Shown here one piece after another: positions 1 to 6,902 of a stretch of DNA of 35,505 bases. The position numbers were made by a program, and so were the translations under genes. The notes below the pieces were generated by a model. That model worked only from the letters and a program-made list of their open reading frames with translations, was not told the origin of the DNA and did not search any database. Within the stretch, counting starts at the first letter, position 1. Each line of letters starts with the position of its first letter. This stretch comes from Neptuniibacter sp. (GTDB taxonomy: Bacteria > Pseudomonadota > Gammaproteobacteria > Pseudomonadales > Balneatricaceae), in the NCBI RefSeq assembly GCF_024231755.1, contig NZ_JAAEQH010000259.1, positions 1 through 35,505 of the forward strand. The letters run 5' to 3'.

Positions 1-83
1 AGATCTACATCGGTGTTATCTGGCTTAACACGCACTTTGGCGTTGTAATCAATTACGCGTTTTACAGCGACTAAAATTTTCAT
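1..83 (-). CDS. etfB: Electron transfer flavoprotein beta subunit, N-terminal fragment
   Basis: Only the first 27 codons lie in the window; the gene continues past the left edge. The start is the ATG at 83-81, with GAGGT a few bases upstream as ribosome binding site. The translated beginning, MKILVAVKRVIDYNAKVRVK, is the very conserved start of EtfB. EtfB pairs with EtfA to carry electrons from acyl-CoA and related dehydrogenases to ETF-ubiquinone oxidoreductase. It lies 101 bp downstream of the acyl-CoA synthetase on the same strand. It could be served by the same transcript, although a hairpin lies between the two genes. The family assignment is secure despite the short fragment; whether etfA follows cannot be seen. 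Confidence 0.88.
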   Translation of the reverse strand, partial: MKILVAVKRVIDYNAKVRVKPDNTDVD

Positions 84-129
84 CTCGGTACCTCTACACA
101 GGCTCCCGGTCATAGCAGGAGCGTTATAC

Positions 130-159
130 GAGGTAGCTGCTTACAACGGCAGCCACCTC
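130..159 (-). terminator. Hairpin between acyl-CoA synthetase and etfB
   Basis: An 11-bp stem with one G-U pair (130-140 with 149-159) closes an 8-nt loop. It lies just after the acyl-CoA synthetase stop on the minus strand. No T-run follows, so it may be a weak terminator or an mRNA-processing/stabilising hairpin that separates etfB expression from the upstream operon. Confidence 0.4.
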
Positions 160-184
160 TGTTGTCTCTTTACTTTTTAACTCT

Positions 185-1846
185 TTACTCAGAGTCAGCT
201 CCGTTCGCTCGATCGCGTAGCAGGAACTTCTGAATCTTGCCGGTGGATGTTTTTGGCAGTGGACCAAACACAATATCTTTTGGTGCTTTGAAGTGCGCCA
301 TATGCTCACGGCAGAATGCGATGATCTCTTTCTCGGTTACCTCACGGTCGCTCTCTTTAAGAGCTACGAATGCGCAAGGTGTTTCGCCCCATTTCTCGTT
401 GTTTTTGGCAACAACAGCGGCTTCCTGAATCATCGGGTGACGATAGAGCACATCTTCTACCTCGATAGAGGAGATGTTTTCTCCACCGGAGATAATGATG
501 TCCTTAGAGCGGTCTTTGATCTCTACATAACCATCTTCATGCCACACCGCCAGATCACCGGAGTGGAACCAGCCGCCGGAGAATGCTTCGGAAGTGGTGT
601 CAGGGTTTTTCAGGTAACCCTTCATTACCAGGTTGCCCTGCATAAAGATCTCACCCATGGTTTCACCATCCTGAGGAACGGGTTCCATAGTTTCAGGATC
701 AGCAACCATCAGGCCATCCAGCATCGGAGCACGTACGCCCTGACGGGATTTAAGACGCGCTTTTTCATCCAGTGTTTTGTCGTTCCACTCGTCATGCCAT
801 GCGCAAACAACTGATGGGCCGTAGGTTTCGGTCAGGCCATAAACGTGAGTCACGTTGAAACCAAGGGATTCCATGCCAGCGATTACAGCTGCAGGTGGCG
901 CTGCACCTGCCGTCATAACATTTACGCTGTGCTCGATACCCGCTTTTAGTTCGTCATCAGCAGAGTTCAGCATATTCAGTACGATTGGTGCGCCACAGAA
1001 GTAACCCACTTTTTCTGATTTGATCAAATTAAAGATGTCATCAGCACGTACATGACGTAGGCAGACATTCACCCCAGCCATCGCTGCTACAGTCCATGGG
1101 AAACACCAGCCGTTGCAGTGGAACATCGGCAGAGTCCATAGATAAACGGGATGCTGCACCATACCCCAGGAGATCGAGTTACTGATCGCGTTCAGGTAAG
1201 CACCGCGATGGTGGTAAACCACACCCTTAGGGTTACCTGTTGTGCCGGAAGTGTAGTTAAGGGTGATGGCGTTCCACTCATCTTGAACCTGATACGGTGT
1301 AAACTCTGCATCCCCTTCATTGAGCAGAGCTTCGTAATCAAGTTCACCGATCAGCTCACCTTCATTCCAGCTTGGGTCGTCGATATCAACGACCAGCGGT
1401 TTGTCTTCAACTAGTTCCAGTGCTGCTTTAACGACACCACTGAACTCTTTATCAGTGATCAGTACTTTACTTTCTGCGTGTTGCAGGATGAATGCGACCG
1501 CTTCAGCATCCAGACGGATGTTGATCGAGTTCAGTACCGCACCACACATAGGTACCGCGAAGTGGGCTTCAAAATGTTCTGGCAGGTTAGGAGCCAGAAT
1601 CGAAACGGCATCGCCCGGATTCACACCGCGCTTGTTCAGTGCACTGGCCATCTTGACGCAGCGCTGATATGTTTCAGCCCAGTTACGACGGATCTCACCA
1701 TGTACCGTTGCTGTTCGGTTTGGATAAACACTGGCCGCACGCTGCAGGAATGTCATTGGCGACAGCGCTGCATAGTTAGCCTGGTTCTGATCCAGATTTG
1801 TTTCGAAGGCTGATTTGTTATTCTCATTTTTTACGAAAGTATTCAC
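185..1846 (-). CDS. AMP-forming acyl-CoA synthetase (carboxylic acid:CoA ligase)
   Basis: A 553-residue member of the ANL adenylating family, which makes acyl-CoA from a carboxylic acid, ATP and CoA through an acyl-AMP. Visible motifs are the P-loop TSGTTGNPKG (about 199-208), LWTLPMFHCNGWCF (about 236-249), GLTETYG (about 337-343), the SGDLA hinge region (about 429) and the C-terminal KTSTGKIQK with its catalytic lysine (about 537). I chose the GTG at 1846 because GAGGGAAG lies 4 bases upstream; a longer reading to a GTG at 1882 has no good ribosome site. It is last of the transporter genes, 41 bp after the livM-like gene, so it probably activates the imported acid. The FHCNGWCF block is typical of medium-chain/short-chain and methylthiopropionate-type ligases; the actual substrate cannot be read from the sequence. 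Confidence 0.88.
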   Translation of the reverse strand: MNTFVKNENNKSAFETNLDQNQANYAALSPMTFLQRAASVYPNRTATVHGEIRRNWAETYQRCVKMASALNKRGVNPGDAVSILAPNLPEHFEAHFAVPMCGAVLNSINIRLDAEAVAFILQHAESKVLITDKEFSGVVKAALELVEDKPLVVDIDDPSWNEGELIGELDYEALLNEGDAEFTPYQVQDEWNAITLNYTSGTTGNPKGVVYHHRGAYLNAISNSISWGMVQHPVYLWTLPMFHCNGWCFPWTVAAMAGVNVCLRHVRADDIFNLIKSEKVGYFCGAPIVLNMLNSADDELKAGIEHSVNVMTAGAAPPAAVIAGMESLGFNVTHVYGLTETYGPSVVCAWHDEWNDKTLDEKARLKSRQGVRAPMLDGLMVADPETMEPVPQDGETMGEIFMQGNLVMKGYLKNPDTTSEAFSGGWFHSGDLAVWHEDGYVEIKDRSKDIIISGGENISSIEVEDVLYRHPMIQEAAVVAKNNEKWGETPCAFVALKESDREVTEKEIIAFCREHMAHFKAPKDIVFGPLPKTSTGKIQKFLLRDRANGADSE

Positions 1847-1887
1847 TTTGCTTCCCTCGTATTTACTCGGTGTTCTATTCACAGAGA

Positions 1888-2811
1888 TTAAAAATTATCG
1901 CGTTTAAACTTAGCGAACTGACCCACAATGCCGCTGCGGAAACTCAGTACACAGATAACAAATACAACGCCCATGATGATGTGGATGTAGTTGCCCATCT
2001 CGCCGCCAGACAGGTAGTTCTGCATAGAGACAATGAAGCCTGCTCCCAGAACTGGACCGAAGATCGTGCCTACGCCGCCAACCAGAGTCATCAGAATTAC
2101 TTCACCAGACATGTGCCAGTGCACATCAGTCAGTGATGCCAGGTTGAATACCAGCGCTTTGGTAGAGCCCGCCAGTGAAGCCAGTGCTGCAGAGATCACA
2201 AATGCGGTGAACTTGTAGCGGTTTACGTCGTAACCCAGAGAAGTAGCACGGTCTTCGTTTTCACGAATAGCTTTCAGAATCTGACCGAACGGGGAGTGCA
2301 CGGTACGGTTGATCAACCAGTAGCCTGCAACAAAAATAGCCAGTACGAAGTAGTACATCACCATGTTGTCGGACAGATCGATCAGGCCAAACAGTGCTCC
2401 GCGTGGTACGCCTTGCATACCATCTTCACCGTTGGTGAATGGTGCTTGCAGGTAGAAGAAGAACACCAACTGAGCCAGGGCTAGGGTTACCATCGCAAAG
2501 TAGATACCTTCACGTTTAACTGCCAGCTTGCCGAAGATAGCACCAAGAATTGCACCAGCCACCATACCGAGGATGATCGCAATTTCAGGTGTGATACCGG
2601 TATTGATCATTAGGTAGCCAGTCACATAACCGCCTGTTCCTAAAAACGCAGCGTGACCGAAAGAAAGTAGGCCAGTAAAACCCAGAAGAAGGTTAAAGGC
2701 GCAGGCAAACAGCGCGAAGCAAAGAACCTTAGCCAGGAATACCGGATAGAGTACCGTTGGTGCAACCAGCGCAATCGCCAACAGAACAAGATTTAGTTTT
2801 GTATTATTCAT
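1888..2811 (-). CDS. Branched-chain amino acid-type ABC transporter permease (LivM family)
   Basis: A 307-residue inner-membrane permease with about eight to ten hydrophobic segments and the LivM hallmark stretch around AIRENEDRATSLGYDVNRYK, the cytoplasmic coupling loop that contacts the ATPase. The family (HAAT: hydrophobic amino acid, amide, urea, aromatic and carboxylate importers) works as a LivH/LivM heterodimer. It follows the livH-like gene by only 3 bp, so translation is probably coupled. The CoA ligase downstream suggests that the cargo here is an organic acid rather than an amino acid. Family call is firm, substrate unknown; for that reason I give no gene symbol. Confidence 0.9.
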   Translation of the reverse strand: MNNTKLNLVLLAIALVAPTVLYPVFLAKVLCFALFACAFNLLLGFTGLLSFGHAAFLGTGGYVTGYLMINTGITPEIAIILGMVAGAILGAIFGKLAVKREGIYFAMVTLALAQLVFFFYLQAPFTNGEDGMQGVPRGALFGLIDLSDNMVMYYFVLAIFVAGYWLINRTVHSPFGQILKAIRENEDRATSLGYDVNRYKFTAFVISAALASLAGSTKALVFNLASLTDVHWHMSGEVILMTLVGGVGTIFGPVLGAGFIVSMQNYLSGGEMGNYIHIIMGVVFVICVLSFRSGIVGQFAKFKRDNF

Positions 2812-2814
2812 CGC

Positions 2815-3702
2815 TTATGCCTCCTTTCCGAACAGGCCAGCAGGTTTCAGAAGCAGAACGATAACCATCACCAGGAAGATTACGGTATTGGAGGCTTCAG
2901 GATAGAAGTACTTGGTAAGGCCTTCGATAATGCCCATACCGAGACCGGTCAGGATAGCTCCACCAATGGAGCCCATGCCGCCGATTACAACGATGGCAAA
3001 TACTACAATCAGAATATTGGAGCCCATATCTGGAGATACTGAGTAAACCGGGGCAGCCATTACACCTGCGAAGCCTGCCAGTGCCACACCAAAACCGAAG
3101 GTCAGGGTCACAATCAAAGGTACGTTGATACCAAATGCCTGCATCAGCTGAGGGTTTTCGGTACCTGCACGCAGATAAGCCCCCAGTTTTGTTTTTTCGA
3201 TCATCCACCAGGTACCAGCGCAGACCAGAATCGAAACAATGATGATCCAGGCACGGTAGTTCGGCAGATACATGAATGGCAGACGGGTGCCGCCTTTCAG
3301 TTCTTCCGGAACAGCATAAGATAGACCGGAGGAGCCGAAAGCGTGGGTAAATGCGCCCTGAATAATCAACGCCAGACCAAATGTCAGCAACAAGCTGTAC
3401 AGGTGGTCTTCGTTAGCGATAGGGCGGATCAGGAATCTTTCCATCAGTACCCCGACTAAACCTACTGCCAGTGGTACCAGAATCAGTGCAAACCAGTAAT
3501 TTACACCGAGAAATTTGAGTGCTAGCAGCGCAATAAATGCACCCAGCATATACATCGCCCCCTGGGCGAAGTTGATGATTTTCAGCAGACCAAAAATGAT
3601 CGCTAGCCCAAGACTGAGCAAGGCATAAAAGGAGCCGTTAATCAGCCCGACCAGTAATTGGCCGAAAAGGGCAAACAGATTGATGTCGAAAATTGTAGCC
3701 AT
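2815..3702 (-). CDS. Branched-chain amino acid-type ABC transporter permease (LivH family)
   Basis: A 295-residue inner-membrane permease. The N-terminal section LINGSFYALLSLGLAIIFGL and the following KIINFAQGAMYMLGAF are typical of LivH/BraD proteins, and the C-terminal VVIGGMGSIGGA loop is the conserved ATPase-coupling segment. It forms the membrane pore with the LivM-like partner encoded 3 bp downstream. The start ATG at 3702 lies 134 bp after the binding protein gene, across a strong hairpin (3748-3775), so permease expression is likely lower than that of the binding protein. Confidence 0.9.
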   Translation of the reverse strand: MATIFDINLFALFGQLLVGLINGSFYALLSLGLAIIFGLLKIINFAQGAMYMLGAFIALLALKFLGVNYWFALILVPLAVGLVGVLMERFLIRPIANEDHLYSLLLTFGLALIIQGAFTHAFGSSGLSYAVPEELKGGTRLPFMYLPNYRAWIIIVSILVCAGTWWMIEKTKLGAYLRAGTENPQLMQAFGINVPLIVTLTFGFGVALAGFAGVMAAPVYSVSPDMGSNILIVVFAIVVIGGMGSIGGAILTGLGMGIIEGLTKYFYPEASNTVIFLVMVIVLLLKPAGLFGKEA

Positions 3703-3747
3703 ATCAGGTCTCTACTTTTAAGCCATGAAGTAAAAGGGCTAAGAGGT

Positions 3748-3775
3748 GGGGTGTAGCAACAATCTGCTACACCCC
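3748..3775 (-). terminator. Strong hairpin after the binding protein gene
   Basis: A perfect 11-bp GC-rich stem (3748-3758 with 3765-3775, loop of 6 nt) sits in the 134-bp gap between the periplasmic binding protein and livH-like genes. No T-run follows on the minus strand. Such intra-operon hairpins commonly stabilise the 3' end of binding protein mRNA or partly terminate, raising binding protein output relative to the permeases. The hairpin is seen directly; its role is inferred. Confidence 0.5.
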
Positions 3776-3836
3776 TGAATCGCACCTGTTACAGTTGAGG
3801 TACGAAAGGCTTATCACTTATGAGTAATCACTCAAC

Positions 3837-5045
3837 TTAAGAAAAGTTGCACTGCGGCTGCATTGGGTTATATGCATCCGCAGCAGGGATTACTTCGATT
3901 ACCTTGTAGATATCACCATCGCTCTTACGCTCAGCAGCTTTCTTGATCTCTACGTACAGCATGTCGTGAACCATACGGCCATCTGGACGTAGTTCAGCGT
4001 TGCGTGAGAAGAAGTCTTCAGGCTTAGTCTGTTTCATCTTCTTGATTACAACGTCAGAGTCGTCAGTACCTGTAGCTTTAACCGCATTCAGGTAGTGCAT
4101 AGTGGAAGAGTAAACACCTGCGTGGATCATGCTCGGGATACGGCCATGGCGCTGTTCAAAACGTTTGCCCCAATCGCGTGCTTTGTCATCCAGATCCCAG
4201 TAGAAACCTGTAGTTAAGCGCATGCCCGCAGCTACGGATGGATCCATCGCCTGAGCGTTCTGCGTGAATACCAGTAGACCTGCAACGTCCATCTGCTCAG
4301 TCAGACCGAACTCAGTTGCTGCTTTCAGTGCGTTTACTGTGTCGTTACCTGCGTTAGCCAGAGCAACTACGTCAGCACCTGAAGCCTGTGCCTGAAGAAT
4401 GTAAGAGGAGAAATCTGTAGTGCCAAGAGGTGCACGTACGTGACCTGCTACTTCACCACCGTTTGCTTTGATTACTTTAGAAGCTACGCCTTCCAGCGCG
4501 TGGCCGAAGCTGTAGTCCGCTGTGATGAAGAACCATTTTTTCTTACCTGCCTGTACCATCGGTTTAACGGTACCGTTTGCCAGTGCTACAACGTTGTATG
4601 TCCAGTGTACGTTGTAAGGGTTGCAGGTTTTGGTTGTGAATGTGTTGGAAGCAGAACCGGAGATCAGTGTGATCTTTTTGTTGTCTGCGTTAACTTTAGA
4701 TACTGCACCGGAAACGGCAGAGGAAACCAGACCACCAATGGTATCTACACCTTCGTCTTCAACCCACTTACGCGCGATAGAAGAAGCGATATCAGGTTTT
4801 AGCTGAGAGTCAGCAGAAACGATTTCGATTTTTTTACCTAGTACTTCACCGCCAAAATCTTCTACAGCCATCTGCGCCGCTGTTACACAGCCAGGGCCAC
4901 AGATATCAGCGTATGTGCCACCCATATCAGCCAAAATGCCGAGTTTTACTTGGCCGTCGGTTGCAGCCATTGCACCTGTTGCCATAGATGCAGCAAGCGC
5001 ACCTGAAACCACAGCGGACATAACAGACTTGTTTATTTTTTTCAT
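3837..5045 (-). CDS. Periplasmic substrate-binding protein of the ABC importer (Peripla_BP_6/LivK-like)
   Basis: A 402-residue protein with a Sec signal peptide (residues 1-27, ending in GAMA before ATDG). It is followed by a type I periplasmic binding fold starting VKLGILADMGGTYADICGPG, with two Rossmann lobes. There is no lipobox cysteine, so it should be soluble. The family captures amino acids, amides, aromatic acids or short carboxylates and delivers them to LivH/LivM permeases. Cysteines near both ends (around residue 49 in the CGPGC motif, 141 in KTCNPY, and QPQC close to the C-terminus) may form disulfides. It sits between the ATPase and permease genes of its operon, and a hairpin follows it. 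The ligand is not deducible; the neighbouring CoA ligase argues for a carboxylate. Confidence 0.87.
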   Translation of the reverse strand: MKKINKSVMSAVVSGALAASMATGAMAATDGQVKLGILADMGGTYADICGPGCVTAAQMAVEDFGGEVLGKKIEIVSADSQLKPDIASSIARKWVEDEGVDTIGGLVSSAVSGAVSKVNADNKKITLISGSASNTFTTKTCNPYNVHWTYNVVALANGTVKPMVQAGKKKWFFITADYSFGHALEGVASKVIKANGGEVAGHVRAPLGTTDFSSYILQAQASGADVVALANAGNDTVNALKAATEFGLTEQMDVAGLLVFTQNAQAMDPSVAAGMRLTTGFYWDLDDKARDWGKRFEQRHGRIPSMIHAGVYSSTMHYLNAVKATGTDDSDVVIKKMKQTKPEDFFSRNAELRPDGRMVHDMLYVEIKKAAERKSDGDIYKVIEVIPAADAYNPMQPQCNFS

Positions 5046-5088
5046 TTTCTGACTCCGGTTGGATTTTTCTTATAGAAATGGATGGCGA

Positions 5089-5841
5089 TTACACGCCAAG
5101 ATAGGTATTGAGCAATTCGGTTTTCGCTTCCAGTTCGTGGGCATGCACCTCTTCCACTATATGGCCGTGTTCCATCACGTAGTGGCGGTCGGCAATAGGT
5201 GCTGCGAAGCGGAAGTTCTGTTCTACCAGTAAGATTGTCAGGCCACGCTCTTTGAGCTGACCAAGGACCTCACCCAGTTTCTGCACGATGACGGGGGCAA
5301 GGCCCTCAGTAATCTCATCCAGTAGAAGGATATTGGCGCCGGTGCGCAGAATACGGGCCAGAGCCAACATCTGCTGTTCACCACCAGAGAGACGTGTACC
5401 CTGGCTGGTGCGGCGTTCGTAAAGATTCGGGAACATCTCGTAGATCTCATCCACGCTCATGCCGTCGGAACGTACCGCAGGTGGAAGCATGAGATTCTCT
5501 TCAACATTCAGACTGGCGAAGATGCCGCGCTCTTCCGGGCAGAAGCCCAGTCCCAGGTGGGCGATCTTGTGCGCTGGTGTATCGATGGTTTCATGTCCGT
5601 TAATAACGATCTGCCCACTACGTTCACCAACCATATTCATGATTGCTCTTAGAGTGGTGGAACGGCCTGAACCGTTACGTCCCAGCAGTGTTACCAGCTC
5701 ACCCTGGTTTACGGTCATATCGATGCCGTGCAGGATGTGGGATTCACCGTAAAACGCATGCAGATTGTTGATACGGATTTTCTCACGGTGGTTGCCGTGT
5801 TGAGCTTCTTGCTGAGCGTTAATCTTTACCTGCTGATTCAT
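5089..5841 (-). CDS. ABC importer ATPase, LivF-like, with Arg in place of Walker A Lys
   Basis: A 250-residue cytoplasmic ATPase of the LivF type with LSGGEQQM signature and Walker B ILLLDEITEGL. Its P-loop reads GRNGSGRST (about residues 54-62), so the usual catalytic lysine is Arg60; the codon is CGT on the coding strand. I recall arginine here in other LivF-like ATPases, so it may be a subfamily trait rather than damage. The LivG partner keeps a normal lysine. Residues 1-22 form a polar extension before the ATPase core. The ATG overlaps the livG-like stop by 4 bp (ATGA), which indicates translational coupling. Family call firm. Confidence 0.88.
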   Translation of the reverse strand: MNQQVKINAQQEAQHGNHREKIRINNLHAFYGESHILHGIDMTVNQGELVTLLGRNGSGRSTTLRAIMNMVGERSGQIVINGHETIDTPAHKIAHLGLGFCPEERGIFASLNVEENLMLPPAVRSDGMSVDEIYEMFPNLYERRTSQGTRLSGGEQQMLALARILRTGANILLLDEITEGLAPVIVQKLGEVLGQLKERGLTILLVEQNFRFAAPIADRHYVMEHGHIVEEVHAHELEAKTELLNTYLGV

Positions 5842-6668
5842 GATGCCATCTCCGCTGCTTTTTCCTGCTGTGTTGTTTCCACTGAGGCTTGTTCCTGCTC
5901 AACTTCATCTGCAGCAGTACCCATATAGGCTTCACGTACACGCGGATCAGCGGAAACAGTGGCGTAGTCACCTTCAGTTAGTAGGGCGCCACGCTGCAGA
6001 ACAGTGATGCGGTCAGCGAGTTTGGAAACCACATGCAGGTTGTGCTCGACCATCAGAATGGTGCGGTCTTTAGAAACTTTCTTGATCAGATCCGCTACCA
6101 GGCCCACATCTTCGTGGCCCATGCCTTGAGTTGGCTCATCCAGCAGCATCAGCTCCGGCTCAACCGCCAGAGTTGTGGCGATCTCAAGAGCACGTTTGCG
6201 GCCGTAAGAAAGGTCAACGGTTGTCGTATGGGCAAAGCTTTCCAGGCCTACAGCATCGAGTAGCTCAATAGCTCTCTGATTGAGGCGGTTCAGAACCTTC
6301 TCGGATTTCCAGAAGTGGAAGCTATTACCTTCTTTGCGCTGTAGAGCAATACGTACGTTTTCCAGTACCGTAAGGTGTGGAAACACAGCGGAGATCTGGA
6401 AGGAGCGAATTACACCTTTACGGGCAATCGCTGCAGGTTCCATTTTGGTGATATCTTCACCGTTAAACAGAATGCTGCCTGAAGTCGGCTGGAGAAATTT
6501 AGTCAGCAGGTTAAATACTGTGGTTTTACCTGCGCCGTTTGGACCGATCAGGGCGTGGATATGGCCCCGGCTTATGTTGAGGTTTACATCATCAACAGCG
6601 GTAAAACCTTTAAAGGCTTTGGTCAGATTCCGGGTTTCAAGAATGAAATCCTGCGTTGGCTGGGTCAT
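5838..6668 (-). CDS. ABC importer ATPase, LivG-like
   Basis: A 276-residue ATPase, first gene of the leftward operon. Walker A is GPNGAGKTT (about 42-50) and Walker B is LMLLDEPTQGM. The signature is LSYGRKRALE instead of LSGGQ, which is normal for LivG proteins. The last 25 or so residues are an acidic, Gln/Glu/Ala-rich tail beyond the usual family end. It pairs with the LivF-like ATPase to drive the LivH/LivM channel. The gene is divergent from the hybrid kinase, and the 234 bp between them must contain both promoters, so control by that kinase and its regulator is the natural hypothesis. Confidence 0.9.
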   Translation of the reverse strand: MTQPTQDFILETRNLTKAFKGFTAVDDVNLNISRGHIHALIGPNGAGKTTVFNLLTKFLQPTSGSILFNGEDITKMEPAAIARKGVIRSFQISAVFPHLTVLENVRIALQRKEGNSFHFWKSEKVLNRLNQRAIELLDAVGLESFAHTTTVDLSYGRKRALEIATTLAVEPELMLLDEPTQGMGHEDVGLVADLIKKVSKDRTILMVEHNLHVVSKLADRITVLQRGALLTEGDYATVSADPRVREAYMGTAADEVEQEQASVETTQQEKAAEMAS

Positions 6669-6738
6669 CTTGTTGCTACTCTTTTCAGTCCAAAGTGCCC
6701 GCAGCCAGCTACTAACTAGATAATGCGTGCGACTCCGG

Positions 6739-6762
6739 TTGTTGTTTTTATGAGCACAACAA
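6739..6762. promoter_or_regulatory. Inverted repeat in the livG/kinase intergenic region
   Basis: A perfect 7-bp inverted repeat, TTGTTGT (6739-6745) and ACAACAA (6756-6762), lies 71 bp upstream of the livG-like start. It could be an operator half-site pair or a leader hairpin. Only the symmetry is observed. Confidence 0.25.
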
Positions 6763-6792
6763 TAGGTGGCAACTTTTGCTTAACTGTTTTGC

Positions 6793-6831
6793 AAATCTAA
6801 CCTAAGCTTTCGAAATCTAACGAAATGTAAC
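6793..6831. promoter_or_regulatory. Three phased direct repeats, candidate operator for the adjacent OmpR-type regulator
   Basis: AAATCTAAC occurs at 6793-6801 and 6813-6821, and AAATGTAAC at 6823-6831. The offsets are 20 and 10 bp, close to whole turns of the helix. OmpR/PhoB-family regulators typically bind direct repeats with about 10-11 bp periodicity. The cluster lies between the divergent transport operon and the kinase-regulator operon. The repeats are seen directly; binding by the regulator at 9784-10491 is inference. Confidence 0.45.
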
Positions 6832-6902
6832 AAAGCGCCTGAGTCTGTTAGCTTTGTGATACATTTGGAGGATTAGCTATAAAAATTATAAAAACGAATT
6901 AG

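Noticed and set aside
6767..6781. TGGCAACTTTTGCTT as a sigma-54 promoter before the kinase gene
   Set aside because: Only 8 bases separate GG and GC; sigma-54 needs 10.
6867..6902. GGAGG far upstream of the kinase ATG as sign of a missed upstream start or leader peptide
   Set aside because: No ATG, GTG or TTG follows at usable spacing, and an in-frame TAG directly precedes the ATG at 6903.
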